From Acidimicrobiia bacterium (GTDB lineage: Bacteria > Acidobacteriota > Terriglobia > Bryobacterales > Bryobacteraceae): 64,000 nucleotides of DNA. The stretch spans positions 1-64,000 of the forward strand of contig VFZE01000004.1 of assembly GCA_016871315.1 (NCBI GenBank). The letters are read 5' to 3'. Positions within the stretch are counted from its first letter, which is position 1. Each line of letters starts with the position of its first letter. A model generated the notes under the pieces. It was given only the letters and a program-made list of their open reading frames with translations. It was not told the DNA's origin and did not search any database. Below, piece after piece: positions 37,201 to 46,948 of the stretch. Position numbers and translations under genes: made by a program.

Positions 37201-37324
37201 GGAGTTGTCGCCACAGTATGAGCAGCGCATGCAGGCCGTCGCGCGGCTCTTTGCGGAAACGGTTCCTACCTGGAACCAGGCACTGCAAAAGGCCGGGGCT
37301 CCGGTGCTGGTGATTCCGCGCTAG
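34232..37324 (+). CDS. Very large sortilin/BNR-repeat exported protein
   Basis: 1030 residues from the ATG at 34232, chosen because it gives a direct signal peptide (MLKLRLLLLLTASWLQA). At least seven Asp-box motifs of the S-x-D-G-G-x-T-W type are scattered over the first ~700 residues (for example STDGGKTW, SIDGGKTW, SHDGGTTW, SPDGGRTW, SWDSGATW), giving a VPS10-like double or large beta-propeller. The C-terminal 300 residues have a beta-rich segment (TPLKLEILDASGKVIREL, YEVLPGTYRVRLTVGDK) and long helices. Proteins of this family in Acidobacteriota are often annotated as glycosyl hydrolase or sortilin, but no enzymatic activity is established. Confidence 0.82.
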   Translation: MLKLRLLLLLTASWLQAAEADPFRHLEYRFIGPAVMGGRATDVEGVAGDPSIVYAGFGAAGLWKSVNGGHSWTPILEKQTTYSVGDFALEPGNPDVIWLGSGESNTRNSVSFGDGVYRSTDGGKTWQHLGLRETERISRVLIHPTNPHTVLVGALGHSFGPHPDRGVFLTTDNGRTWQKTLHLDDHHGVSDMDMHPTNPNIVYAAMWRFERKPWTHTSGSEEGGVFRSADGGKTWTKLSKGLPKLLGRIGVKVAPSNPRVVYVIAESKEGTLYRSEDGGDTFREITRNREIVSRGFYYADMRVDPVNENKIYAVASNLLVSIDGGKTWKSIVGGTHIDYHALWIDPKDPRRMWNGNDGGLAVSHDGGTTWQAVYNIALGQFYQVHADNRRPFYYVMGGLQDNGSWTGPSRTREPAGILNEDWRMVQFGDGFHMMNHPENPDLYLSESQGGMVGRTNMLTREQQMITPQPIGASGGPASEARYRFNWNAPLIPSAHDSNTVYLGGNVLFRSQDFGAAWTAISPDLTTNDPEKQKPAGGPIWFDNSTAEYHSTIISIGESPMRRGDLWVGTDDGRLHRSPDGGRTWTELTGNVTGLPAHSPVSHVEPSRISADTAYAAFDRHMFDDFRPHIFKTTDGGKTWMRIVAGIPEKAYVHVVREDPKNASLLYAGTELGLYASWDSGATWSSLALKNLPPVPVHDIKIHPRENDLILGTHGRSVVILDDAAAIQQMNKEVAAKPFHLFPPRTALRFTTRFTRYGIGGAVFKGTNPAYGALLTYFLKEKVEEKTPLKLEILDASGKVIRELAKLNQEAGVHRVAWDLKSEAPAVRKPPSEFEEETGRGPRGYEVLPGTYRVRLTVGDKTVETSVEVQLDPDVQVSSDTLRRRFERGHRLWEMVDKGNAALKRLDSLVAQLESTAKLAKDNMGDAGKDAIKLTEAYKKETAALADSIGRPVDAQRLEVGARLIEKIAGLFSAVEGVNAAPTQAMEEAFTELSPQYEQRMQAVARLFAETVPTWNQALQKAGAPVLVIPR

Positions 37325-37368
37325 TTGACAGGGAGCAGGATTTCGGCAGATACTTCTATAGACAGACT

Positions 37369-37701
37369 ATGGGAAAAAAGCTCGATCTGCTGCCCGGCAC
37401 GCTGGACGTGCTGATTCTCAAGACGCTTTCCCGTAACCGGGCCATGCACGGTTACGGCATCGCGGAATCGCTGGCGGAAGCCACGGAAGGTGTCTTCGAC
37501 GTGGATGAGGGCTCGCTCTACCCTGCGTTGCAGCGCCTGTTGCTGGATGGATACGTGGAAGCTGAATGGGGCCGCTCGGAAAACAACCGCCGCGCGCGCT
37601 ACTACAAACTGACGGCCGATGGGCGGCGCCATCTTCACAGAGAACAGGCGCAATTTCACCGGCTGATGGAGGCGATGCTGCGTGTTCTGCGCCCTGCGTA
37701 G
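37369..37701 (+). CDS. PadR-family transcriptional regulator
   Basis: 110 residues. The winged-helix reads LDVLILKTLSRNRAMHGYGIAESLAEATEG, then VDEGSLYPALQRLLLDGYVEAEW and RRARYYKLTADGRRHL, the diagnostic PadR sequence. Members of this short subgroup typically precede ADOP-type permease genes in Acidobacteriota and probably regulate them. Here the next gene is such a permease, overlapping by 20 bases but broken, so the regulator may have lost its target. Confidence 0.93.
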   Translation: MGKKLDLLPGTLDVLILKTLSRNRAMHGYGIAESLAEATEGVFDVDEGSLYPALQRLLLDGYVEAEWGRSENNRRARYYKLTADGRRHLHREQAQFHRLMEAMLRVLRPA

Positions 37702-39210
37702 GTTAAAACGGCGGCTTGCATATTTGCTGCATCGCGACCAGCATGAGCGGGCACTGCGTGAGGAGATCGAGGAACACCGCAGGATGCGCGGCCAGAGGGC
37801 GGTGGGGAACGTGGCGCTTGGCGTAGAGGATGCGCGGGCGGTATGGATACCTCCACGAATGGCATCCATTTTTCAGGACTTGCGCTACGGCGCGCGCCAG
37901 CTTCGTCACGATCCTACTGCCGCTGAGTACGGCCGAGCTGCTGCAAGTGGGCGACGCGGCTACGCGAATCGGGCTGCTTGGGAAGCTGCATCGTGGGGGT
38001 GAATTAGAGCAGGCGCAAGCGGCGCTGGATGTAGTTGCCCAGCGCTGGCTGGCGTCGCATCCGGAGGACAAGCGCGTTTACCGGCCAGTGGCGCTACAGG
38101 CGCGGCTGGTTAGCGCACGCACATGGAGAAGCATTCATGGTCCGGAACTGATTCTGCTAGTTGCCGTGCTGCTGGTGTTGCTGATCGCCTGCGCGAATCT
38201 GTCTAATTTATTGCTGGCGCGGTCCGATGCGCGGCGACGCGAGATGGCGATCCGGCTTTCGCTAGGGGCGGGGCGCCTGCGCCTGATCCGGCAGATGCTG
38301 ACCGAGTGTTTTCTGCTGACTCTGATGGCTGGGGCGCTGGGCCTGGCGGCGGCAAACGTCGCGTTACGCCTGGCGCTGGCCGCATTGACGCAGTATCTTC
38401 CGCACGAGGCGAGTGTTCCGTGGCTCGATCTCAGCGTCAACTTTCACGTCTTTGTTTACACTCTGGCGGTATGTGCGCTGACGGCCTTCCTCTTTGGGCT
38501 CGCCCCAGCCGTTGAGGCCACACGCGAAGTGGGGGCAGGCGGGCGCGCCTGGTTTGAGCGGCGCGCCTGGTTGATCGCGGCGCAGATGGGCGCTTGCGTG
38601 GTTCTTCTCGCATTGACGGTGAGCATCGATCGATCGATGTTGGCGCTTGATGATTTCCTGACGGGGCTGGATTTCCGGCCAGTGGTCCAGGCCCATTTGC
38701 AGCCGCAGGCCTACGGTTACACGGCTGAGTCGGCGCATGAGTTCCTCGTGCGCGTACGCAACCGCGCTGCGGGTGTGGCTTCGATAGAGGCCTCCTGCAT
38801 CACGCGCTGGCCTCTCCTGCGAGCCCTTGGCGGCGGAGCGGATTCGGAGCTTGAAATCGAAGGGCGAGACGGAAAGCTGCCGCCGCGCGGAATGAACGGC
38901 GCCGTTTCCGATGGCTGCATGCGGGTGTTCGGGATGCGGTTCGCCAGTGGACGCGACTTCAATGGTGATGCGAATGATGCTCCGGCAAGGGAGCCTGTTG
39001 ATCATCGCCGGGCTAGTGGTTGGTTCCGTGGTGGCGGTTGCTGCCGAGCGGGTGTTGTCTTCCAGCCTGCAGCTGATGCCGGGAGGTCCACCGGAGATTT
39101 ATCTAGGCGTTGCTCTGTTCCTTGCGGGTGTGGCGCTGTGCGCCATGCTAGGCCCGTCCTTGCGCGCGACGCGTGTGGATCCTGTGGCCGCTATCCGGCA
39201 CGATGGCTAA
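37682..39210 (+). pseudogene. Decayed ADOP/MacB-like ABC permease
   Basis: The gene starts at 37682 with RRLKRRLAYLLHRDQHERALREEIEEHRRM and MASIFQDLRYGARQLRHDP, the standard ADOP N-terminus. The frame then breaks near 37920 and large parts of the first periplasmic domain are missing. The neighbouring frame carries the first FtsX domain: RSIHGPELILLVAVLLVLLIACANLSNLLLARSDARRREMAIRLSLGAGR. Another break follows near 38975, and the last frame gives MLRQGSLLIIAGLVVGSVVAVAAE and RATRVDPVAAIRHDG, the C-terminal FtsX end. The remnant is about 1.5 kb against roughly 2.4 kb for intact members. Confidence 0.85.
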
Positions 39211-39239
39211 CGGCGCCGGCAGCTACCCATATTCGGCCG

Positions 39240-40121
39240 TCATCGGCGGCGGGAGGCGGCGGCGCGGTTGCGGGCCGATTCCAGAAGCGCCGCGGCAACC
39301 TTCTTTCCTTGCGTCAGCGCTTCGCCGTAGGCGAGTTTGCGTTCGGTTCGCGAGAGTCCGTAGCCGAGCCGGTAGAGACGCTCCAGCGAGAGTCCGGTGA
39401 CGTAGGTTCCGGCAAAGGCGATGCCTGCCTTGGGAATGATGCCGCCGCCGAGCGGGATCTTGGATGCCAGCTCGCGGGCCAACGCGCGCCAGCCAAATGC
39501 GCCGGCTATGAGCGAGGCGACTTCGGCTTTCTGCTCAAGATAGCCGATGGGGCGGTCGCTGGCGGCGGCCAGCAGAAAGGCCATGCGGATCTGGTTGGTG
39601 GTGAGCACGGCGGTATCGGAGGCGGCCTCGGGAATGGACCAGGGCAGCTGGAGGCCCGGCGCCAGGTTCGGCATGGCGGTCATGAGCGAGAACAGGGCGT
39701 TTTCGCGGGAGATGTTCTGGATGACCTTGTCGGTGACGGGCCGGCGGAAAACGGGGAAGCAGCGTGCCAGGGCGAGGCCGAGATCCTGCTTGGAGGCGAG
39801 CACTTCATCGATCAATCGCGAGGGTTTCTGCGGATCGAACTGGAAGGCGCCGCCGGGAGTTTCCATGTCCGGGCCGACGATATCGAGATCGCCTTGCTCG
39901 GGGATCTCATGGTCTCCGGCGCGGAAAACGTAGGCGGCCAGTTCATAGCGTTTGCGGCGGGAGACGGTGCGGGGAATGAGGAGTGCTTCGATGGCGGCGT
40001 AGTCGTCATCGTTGTCGGCGGCCAGGCGGATGGTGAGAGGACGTTCGGACGAGTTGCGGATTTCGGCCGGATTCAACTGCTCAACCGCCTGGCGGATCTG
40101 CCGGAGGATATTGGTGGACAT
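39240..40121 (-). CDS. DUF697-like membrane-associated protein
   Basis: 293 residues. The C-terminal half carries TTNQIRMAFLLAAASDRPIGY and KIPLGGGIIPKAGIAFAGTYVTGLSLERLYR, which resembles the DUF697 domain seen in GTPase-associated proteins. No P-loop is present, so this is not itself a GTPase. The Gly-rich segment could be a membrane-associated hairpin. It is the last gene of a minus-strand cluster (secreted hydrolase, ABC transporter, nuclease-like protein), starting nine bases after the preceding stop. Confidence 0.6.
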   Translation of the reverse strand: MSTNILRQIRQAVEQLNPAEIRNSSERPLTIRLAADNDDDYAAIEALLIPRTVSRRKRYELAAYVFRAGDHEIPEQGDLDIVGPDMETPGGAFQFDPQKPSRLIDEVLASKQDLGLALARCFPVFRRPVTDKVIQNISRENALFSLMTAMPNLAPGLQLPWSIPEAASDTAVLTTNQIRMAFLLAAASDRPIGYLEQKAEVASLIAGAFGWRALARELASKIPLGGGIIPKAGIAFAGTYVTGLSLERLYRLGYGLSRTERKLAYGEALTQGKKVAAALLESARNRAAASRRR

Positions 40122-40130
40122 GCGCTCCCG

Positions 40131-41387
40131 TTAGGGAGACTGCGCGCCGCGCAGACGAAAGACGACGCGAATCTCCCTTTGCCATTCTACCGCCAGCCCC
40201 ACGCGCTCTACTTCAATCTCAGGTGAAAAATAGCGGAGAATCGTTTCCGAAGTAGGGTGAAACTCAAGCGCGGGAGCGACCAGGAGAAGGCGGGGAGGGG
40301 CGGGCTGAACGGCGAGGCCGGGAAAGTAGCCTGCGGCGGCGAATTCGCCGTGTTCGGCATGCCAGCGCACGCGCATCCAATAGTCGAGCGCCTGGAGCGG
40401 CAGGTGAAGGTCGGCGGTGGCTTTCAGTTCCAGCACGGCGAGGCGGCCGTCGCAGGAGGCGCCGAGCAGGTCAATGATGCCGCGGTCGATGCCGGCTACG
40501 GCAGGTACTTGGCCATAGACGGGCCTGGGAAGCAGCAGGCCGTCGACAGCGGTGAGATTGGCGCGGATGCGGCGCTCGAGTTCGGCCTCGGGGCCGGGCA
40601 TGGCAAGCCTGCGTTCGGCTTGATCGGAGGAGGCGGGTGGAAGGACGGTTTCGAGATTGCCGTGGCGGGAGGGATCGACCTGCTGTTCCCAATTGTCCTG
40701 GCCATAGAGGAAGACGGAGAATTGCGCGGCCCGAGGGTGAAGGCAGCGTAGGCGGAGGCATGTTGGCAACTCGCGCCCGGCGGGGAGGAACAGGACTAGG
40801 CCTTGCAGGGTGAGCTTGCGCTCGCGGCGGCGGAGGTAGTCGAGCCAGATGAGGCCGAAAGAGAGAGCGGCCGATGCTCCGTGCGGATCGTCGGGGGAAG
40901 CGAGGGCGGCCCAGCCGGTCCGGCCGCGCTTGAGCAGCGCGCGGCAGTGAGCCGGAGAGAGGCTGTGCTGGAGATCGGGTTCGGAAGAAAGCTCGGCGAG
41001 CTTCCAGCCGGGGAAGTTGCGGGCGAGCATGGTGCGGAACTGCTCGCGGAAGACGTGCCGTTCGGCGCGGCGCTTGAGGGAGTGATTGGCGGCGCGCGCC
41101 TGATCGAACAGAAGGATGGTTCCGGTCTTGTTAGGAAAGCGGCGGACTTCAAGCTCCAGGCGCGCGGGACCGGCGGTGCGGATCGCGGTGACGGTGCGGC
41201 TGAGGTGGCGCTGGTCATCCCAGACTTCAAAGGTGAGGCGACCCTGGTGCTGCTGTATGTCGTAAGTGCCTGGAATCAGCGGGAACGGCGGCTGACCTGC
41301 TTCGATGGCGACGGGTTCCCGCGCCAGGGTGAGAAAGCGCTGGATGGCGTTGAGGAGGGTTCCGGGGGTGGCGGCGGCCGAAGGCAT
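40131..41387 (-). CDS. Unknown protein with PD-(D/E)XK-like C-terminal motif
   Basis: 418 residues from the ATG at 41387; the frame stays open upstream but that would run into the transporter gene. I do not recognise the family. The N-terminal part is rich in charged and aromatic residues (FEVWDDQRHLSRTVTAI, RLELEVRRFPN). Around residue 320-350 GIDRGIIDLLGAS-(5)-AVLELKAT occurs: an acidic residue followed by an E-x-K after a hydrophobic strand, the pattern of PD-(D/E)XK nucleases. The segment LHLPLQALDYWMRVRWH after it fits the helix that often follows. It sits nine bases before the DUF697 gene and 31 bp after the ABC permease on the same strand. Confidence 0.5.
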   Translation of the reverse strand: MPSAAATPGTLLNAIQRFLTLAREPVAIEAGQPPFPLIPGTYDIQQHQGRLTFEVWDDQRHLSRTVTAIRTAGPARLELEVRRFPNKTGTILLFDQARAANHSLKRRAERHVFREQFRTMLARNFPGWKLAELSSEPDLQHSLSPAHCRALLKRGRTGWAALASPDDPHGASAALSFGLIWLDYLRRRERKLTLQGLVLFLPAGRELPTCLRLRCLHPRAAQFSVFLYGQDNWEQQVDPSRHGNLETVLPPASSDQAERRLAMPGPEAELERRIRANLTAVDGLLLPRPVYGQVPAVAGIDRGIIDLLGASCDGRLAVLELKATADLHLPLQALDYWMRVRWHAEHGEFAAAGYFPGLAVQPAPPRLLLVAPALEFHPTSETILRYFSPEIEVERVGLAVEWQREIRVVFRLRGAQSP

Positions 41388-41418
41388 GCTCACCCAAGTA
41401 GTGGGTGGGAAGGGTGAA

Positions 41419-42594
41419 CTATCGCCCGAAGATGATGCGTTCGCGCTCAAACAGGCGGGTGGCCACCATGACGAGCAGAAGAGCAAGGGCAAGCGTGGAG
41501 AAGCCGGCAATGAGGTGAAGCAGGAGGCCGGGGGGTTTGCCTCCGAGGGTGTCGTTGGCGATCAGGTACTGTCCGATGATCGGGATCGGGCTGGTCCAGA
41601 CACTGCTGGTCATCGGATAAAAGGTGATCGCAAAGCCGGGCAGCAACGGCAGCAGGACCACCAGCGTCAGGTAGCTTTGCGCTTCCTTGAAGGAACGGGC
41701 AAATGTGGCCACCACGACTTGCACGGCAGGCGCCAGCAGCGCGACCGGGAGGATACAAGCCAGCAGCCCGCCGACGATCTCCGGCCCCATGCGGAAACGC
41801 AGGCCGAACTCCTGAAAGTCGACATACTGAAGCCCGAACAGGCAGAGCAGAAGGGTAAGCGAGGCGCTGACGCCGGCAAACATGACCGATGCAAGCCACT
41901 TGCCGCCGACGATTTGCCAGCGCGGAACCGGATTGAGCAGCAAGGGCTCCAGCGATCCGCGTTCCCGCTCCCCGGCCGTGGAATCCGTGGCCACCTGCAT
42001 GCCGCCGACAAATGCCCCCATGAGAATGAACATGGGAATGAAGCTCAAAATCGTGGCGGCGCGCTGCTGGGCGCTGGAGATTTCGACTTCATCAATGCGA
42101 AGTGTGCGGGCAGCCAGGGGAGACAGGCCGCGGCTGATGAGCCGGAGCGAACCGATTTCCTCACTATAGCGGGCCAGCAGTTGCCGCAGGCGCTGCACCT
42201 TCGGCCGCGCAGTCTGGCGCGAGCTGTCGGAGATGATTTTCACCGGCGCGGGCATGGCTTTGGAGAATTTCTCCGCGAAATCCCCGGGGATCACCAGAAC
42301 GTACTCTTCCTCACGGTTCTGGACGGCGGCGCGGGGATCCTTCGGACCGGCGGTAATCTCTACGCCGGGCTGCTGGCGGAGCCAGTCGACCAGCGCCTGA
42401 GCGCGTTCGGCGCCGACAACGGGCACCTTGATCTCCTGCGCGGCGCGCTGGCGGACCGCCATGCGATTGAACATGAACAGCACAAGGGCCGGGCCGAGGA
42501 CGGCGGAGACGACAACGGAAAAGATGGCGCGGCGGTCGCGGAGGCCGTCCATCAGTTCCTTCGCGAAAACGGCACGGCCGCCGTGGAGGTTCAT
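41419..42594 (-). CDS. ABC-2-type permease (NatB-like)
   Basis: 391 residues with an N-terminal membrane helix (IFSVVVSAVLGPALVLFMF), a soluble periplasmic-type loop of about 120 residues, and five further membrane segments beginning ILSFIPMFILMGAFVGG. The signature DSTAGERERGSLEPLLLNPVPRWQIVGGKWLAS is the cytosolic loop typical of NatB/ABC-2 exporters. It overlaps the ATP-binding protein gene by four bases, so the two form one exporter. The family exports sodium, peptides or lipids; which one is not visible here. Confidence 0.88.
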   Translation of the reverse strand: MNLHGGRAVFAKELMDGLRDRRAIFSVVVSAVLGPALVLFMFNRMAVRQRAAQEIKVPVVGAERAQALVDWLRQQPGVEITAGPKDPRAAVQNREEEYVLVIPGDFAEKFSKAMPAPVKIISDSSRQTARPKVQRLRQLLARYSEEIGSLRLISRGLSPLAARTLRIDEVEISSAQQRAATILSFIPMFILMGAFVGGMQVATDSTAGERERGSLEPLLLNPVPRWQIVGGKWLASVMFAGVSASLTLLLCLFGLQYVDFQEFGLRFRMGPEIVGGLLACILPVALLAPAVQVVVATFARSFKEAQSYLTLVVLLPLLPGFAITFYPMTSSVWTSPIPIIGQYLIANDTLGGKPPGLLLHLIAGFSTLALALLLVMVATRLFERERIIFGR

Positions 42595-43328
42595 TGCGGG
42601 AGCTCCTTTTCCTCGACGCCGGCGAGAGCAACGAAAGCGTCTTCCAGGTTTTCGCGGCCGCTCTGGCGGCGGATGTCATCGGGGGTGCCTTCGGCGACGA
42701 CGCGGCCGTGCGAGATGATCACGATGGTGTCGCACAGCGCCGATACTTCCTGCATGATATGGCTGGAAAACAGCACGGCGCGTCCTTCGGCGCGCAGCCG
42801 GCGGATGAATTCGCGCACCGCGCGGGTGCTCATCACGTCCAGGCCATTGGTCGGCTCATCGAGGATGACGTTGGGCGGATCGTGAATGACGGCGCGGGCC
42901 AGCGCGACCTTGGTGCGCTCGCCGCGCGAGAAACCCTCCACGCGGCGCGAAGCGATATCCTGCATTCCGAGCCATTCCATCAAGCGGCCGGCGCGCATGT
43001 CGAGTTCTGCGCCGTTGATGCCGTGGAGGCGGCCGAAGTAGAGGATGTGTTCGCGCGCGGTGAGGCGCGGATAAAGCCCGTGAGTGTCCGGGAGAACGCC
43101 CAGGCGGCGCCGGGCAGCGTCGGCATCTTGTGCCACTTCCCGGCCGTCGACGGTAATGGTTCCGGAGTCGGGTTTCATCAAGCCGGACACCATGCGCAAA
43201 GCGGTGGTCTTGCCCGCCCCATTAGGGCCGAGCATTCCGGTTACGGCGCCATCGGGCGCGGTGAAGGAAACATCGTCCACGGCGACCACGGCGCCGAACG
43301 CTTTCCTCAGATTGCCTGCCGTGATCAT
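42591..43328 (-). CDS. ABC transporter ATP-binding protein (NatA-like)
   Basis: 245 residues. Walker A GPNGAGKTT at about residue 35-43, the Q loop region, the signature VEGFSRGERTKVALARA (a variant of LSGGQ, common in NatA/CcmA-type proteins) and Walker B NVILDEPTNGLDV are all present, followed by a switch His in VLFSSHIMQE. The last four bases overlap the permease start. Its own ATG overlaps the stop of the upstream hydrolase gene by four bases, so at least three genes are coupled. Confidence 0.92.
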   Translation of the reverse strand: MITAGNLRKAFGAVVAVDDVSFTAPDGAVTGMLGPNGAGKTTALRMVSGLMKPDSGTITVDGREVAQDADAARRRLGVLPDTHGLYPRLTAREHILYFGRLHGINGAELDMRAGRLMEWLGMQDIASRRVEGFSRGERTKVALARAVIHDPPNVILDEPTNGLDVMSTRAVREFIRRLRAEGRAVLFSSHIMQEVSALCDTIVIISHGRVVAEGTPDDIRRQSGRENLEDAFVALAGVEEKELPQ

Positions 43329-44824
43329 TGCTTGGCGGCTCCGGCGGCAAAGTCGGGTCCGGCATGAGTGACGAAGAAGGGCGGGCGCTTCAACGGCTTC
43401 AGGCAGGCAGTGTCGAGGCCGGCGGCGGCGCCCTCGTTCAGGAATTGCTTCACCAGCTGCGGGACGCAGCCCTGGGTGATGGTTCCATGGCCCAAGCCGG
43501 TGATCTTGATGTGACGTGAGTTGGGAAGCCAGGCGGCGACATGATCGCCCCAGGAAGGCGGAGTGATGGGGTCGAGATCGCCGGAGAGGATGAGAGCGGG
43601 TACGTCGGATTCAACGGGCTTGTAGTAGTCTTCCGGTATTTCGCCCTTGGGCCAGAACTCGCAGGGCTTGCGGAAGGACTCGGCCCAAAGCCTGCCGAGG
43701 AAGGAGCCGCCGACCTCGCGCGCGGCGTCGGCTTCGGTGAAACGCGGGATGTCCTCGGCGCAGAGCACCGAGAGGCGCATGCCGGTGCTCATGCCTTCGC
43801 CGAGCGCCTCGAAAGCGAAGCCGAGGGTGAGAAGCCCCTGGAAGTTGCCGTCATGGGCTTGCTGAATCGTCATCGGCAGCAGCGAGCTGAGCGTGGGCGA
43901 GTAGAGCGCGCTCATGATGACGCCGGAGGCGAGAGCGCGGCTGATGTTGACGGGTTCGCGGACGCCGGTACGAGGGTGGGTCAACTCCACTCGCGCGGGG
44001 TTATTCTCCAGGCGCTCCAGCAGGGCCTTGAGCTTCATGCTGAGCGCGGGGAATTTGGCGCGGCAGGCGGCGTCGGCTTCGCAATCGGCGAGCAGTTTCT
44101 CCAGTGCACGCTGGCTGTCGCGGGCCGCGTAGAGAGGGAGGCGCATGTCCGGCGGCGCGACACCGTCGAGAACGATCGAGCGGGTGTGCCGGGGATGCCG
44201 GCGTAGATAGACCAGCGCGGCGCGAGTGCCGTAGGAGCCGCCATAGAGGTTGATACTGCGGTAGCCCAGAAAAGCGCGGACGTCGTCCAGATCGTCCATG
44301 GCGATGGGTGTTGTGTAGAGGCTGGGGTCGGCGTCGTATTTCTTGAGGCAATCACGGAAAAGCTGCTCGGGGAAGACGTCGGAGCGGGTGAGATCGATGA
44401 GGCTCTGTTCCTTGGCCTCGCAGTTGAGCGGATTGGAATCACCGGTACCGCGCTGATCGACCAGCACCACATCGCGGTCCTGCTGCACGCGCGTGAAGAT
44501 CTCGCGGAAGGCGCGGGACATCTTCGCGGCGCCTTGGCCGGGTCCGCCGGCCAGCACGAACAGGGGATCGGGGGCGGAGTCCCGTTTGAGCGCGGGCGCA
44601 ACCACGATTTTGAGTTTGATCTTGCGCCCCTGCTTCGTTTTCCGGTTCTCGAATACCTCGAGCGTTCCGCAGTATGCATCCGATGGAGAGGACTCATCGG
44701 TGCAGGATTCCAGGCGATCGATGGCGGACACACGGGCGGTTCGCGCCGTGCAACCGAGCGCGGCAAGCGCCGCCGCGAGCACGACGATGACAATAGGATT
44801 CTTCACCCGGAGGAAGGTCAACAA
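43325..44824 (-). CDS. Secreted TAP-like alpha/beta hydrolase (tripeptidyl-peptidase type)
   Basis: 499 residues. The N-terminus IVIVVLAAALAALGC looks like a lipoprotein signal with a lipobox Cys. The hydrolase fold has the oxyanion segment VLAGGPGQGAAKM, DVVLVDQRGTGDS, nucleophile elbow GGSYGTRAALVY, a C-terminal TAP-like LILSGDLDPITPPSWG with the acid, and GLGHGT for the His. This fits proline- or tripeptidyl-aminopeptidase relatives (S33). The presumed triad is complete. It heads the operon with the ABC exporter; the upstream gap to yggS is only 48 bp and contains divergent signals. Confidence 0.87.
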   Translation of the reverse strand: MLTFLRVKNPIVIVVLAAALAALGCTARTARVSAIDRLESCTDESSPSDAYCGTLEVFENRKTKQGRKIKLKIVVAPALKRDSAPDPLFVLAGGPGQGAAKMSRAFREIFTRVQQDRDVVLVDQRGTGDSNPLNCEAKEQSLIDLTRSDVFPEQLFRDCLKKYDADPSLYTTPIAMDDLDDVRAFLGYRSINLYGGSYGTRAALVYLRRHPRHTRSIVLDGVAPPDMRLPLYAARDSQRALEKLLADCEADAACRAKFPALSMKLKALLERLENNPARVELTHPRTGVREPVNISRALASGVIMSALYSPTLSSLLPMTIQQAHDGNFQGLLTLGFAFEALGEGMSTGMRLSVLCAEDIPRFTEADAAREVGGSFLGRLWAESFRKPCEFWPKGEIPEDYYKPVESDVPALILSGDLDPITPPSWGDHVAAWLPNSRHIKITGLGHGTITQGCVPQLVKQFLNEGAAAGLDTACLKPLKRPPFFVTHAGPDFAAGAAKQ

Positions 44825-44872
44825 GAAGAATTCTAACAGAAGCGCGCTCCCGGAATTCTATGATAGGTAAGT

Positions 44873-45544
44873 GTGATAAGTGAGAATCTGGCGCGAGTGG
44901 ATGAAAGGATCGAGCAGGCCTGCCGCGATGCGGGAAGGCGGCGCGACGAAATTACGCTGGTTGCGGTGACGAAGGTGTTTCCGGCCGCTGTGATTGTGGA
45001 GGCGTACGAGGCGGGGTTGCGCGATTTCGGCGAGAACTATGTGCAGGAGTTCGAGGGCAAGCAAGCCGAGGTGCGGGGACTGGAGGGTGCGCGCTTTCAC
45101 TTAATCGGCCACCTGCAATCGAACAAGAGCCGGCGGGCGGCGGAGCTGTTCGACGTGATTCAGACAGTGGATACCCTGAAGCTGGCGCGGCGGCTGAACG
45201 AGACCGGGCTGAGGCTGGAAGTGATGCTGGAGGTGAAGCTGAGCGAGGAAGAGTCGAAGCACGGAGCGGAACCGGAAGCAGTGGCAGAGTTGGCTGATGC
45301 GGTGCGCGCACAGCCCAACCTGACACTCGCCGGGTTGATGACGATGCCGCCGTGGTACGACGATCCGGAGCGGACGCGGCCATATTTCCGGCGGCTGCGG
45401 GAGATTGCGGAACGGGTGACGCGGCCCGGTGAGCCGATGGCACTGTCGATGGGTATGTCCCACGATTTCGAGGCGGCGATTCAGGAAGGCGCAACGCACA
45501 TCCGCGTCGGCACGGCGTTGTTCGGCAAGAGGAAGAAGGCGTAG
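44873..45544 (+). CDS. YggS-type PLP homeostasis protein
   Basis: 223 residues from a GTG at 44873. The PLP-binding Lys sits in LVAVTKVFP (about residue 34), with GENYVQEFEGK, FHLIGHLQSNK and the C-terminal LSMGMSHDFEAAIQEGATHIRVGTALFG, all diagnostic for YggS/PROSC proteins. These proteins bind pyridoxal 5'-phosphate and maintain its supply without a known catalytic reaction. A -10-like TATGAT lies nine bases before the GTG, leaving almost no leader. A glycosyltransferase gene begins two bases after its stop. Confidence 0.93.
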   Translation: MISENLARVDERIEQACRDAGRRRDEITLVAVTKVFPAAVIVEAYEAGLRDFGENYVQEFEGKQAEVRGLEGARFHLIGHLQSNKSRRAAELFDVIQTVDTLKLARRLNETGLRLEVMLEVKLSEEESKHGAEPEAVAELADAVRAQPNLTLAGLMTMPPWYDDPERTRPYFRRLREIAERVTRPGEPMALSMGMSHDFEAAIQEGATHIRVGTALFGKRKKA

Positions 45545-45545
45545 C

Positions 45546-46714
<1,169 letters not shown>

Positions 46715-46726
46715 GCCTTTGAGCCG

Positions 46727-46948
46727 ATGACCCGCAAAGCCAGCGTCGTGATCGAAAAAGATGAGCACGGCTACTATGCCTGGTGCCCGGAATTGAAGGG
46801 ATGTCAGTCCCAAGCAACCAGCCTTGAGGAAGCAATCCAGAACATCCGCGAAGCGATTGAACTTTACCTGGAAACCCTCAGTGAAGAAGAGCGGGCGCAG
46901 GCGTTTAGCCAGGAGATCAAGACCACTTCCATCGAAGTTCATGCCTAG
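46727..46948 (+). CDS. hicB: HicB-type antitoxin
   Basis: 73 residues. The HicB core reads SVVIEKDEHGYYAWCPELKGCQSQATSLEEAI, followed by QNIREAIELYLETL. A short C-terminal tail ends IEVHA; a DNA-binding HTH is not present. It starts 12 bp after tRNA-Cys and its last eight bases overlap hicA, so the toxin and antitoxin are co-translated, antitoxin first. It is distinct in sequence from the hicB at 16708. Confidence 0.87.
   Translation: MTRKASVVIEKDEHGYYAWCPELKGCQSQATSLEEAIQNIREAIELYLETLSEEERAQAFSQEIKTTSIEVHA

Noticed and set aside
37830-40226. One open frame of almost 800 codons through the ADOP remnant and on into the DUF697 gene
   Set aside because: The first part is the shifted ADOP permease; the rest is antisense to the DUF697 gene and not a protein of its own.
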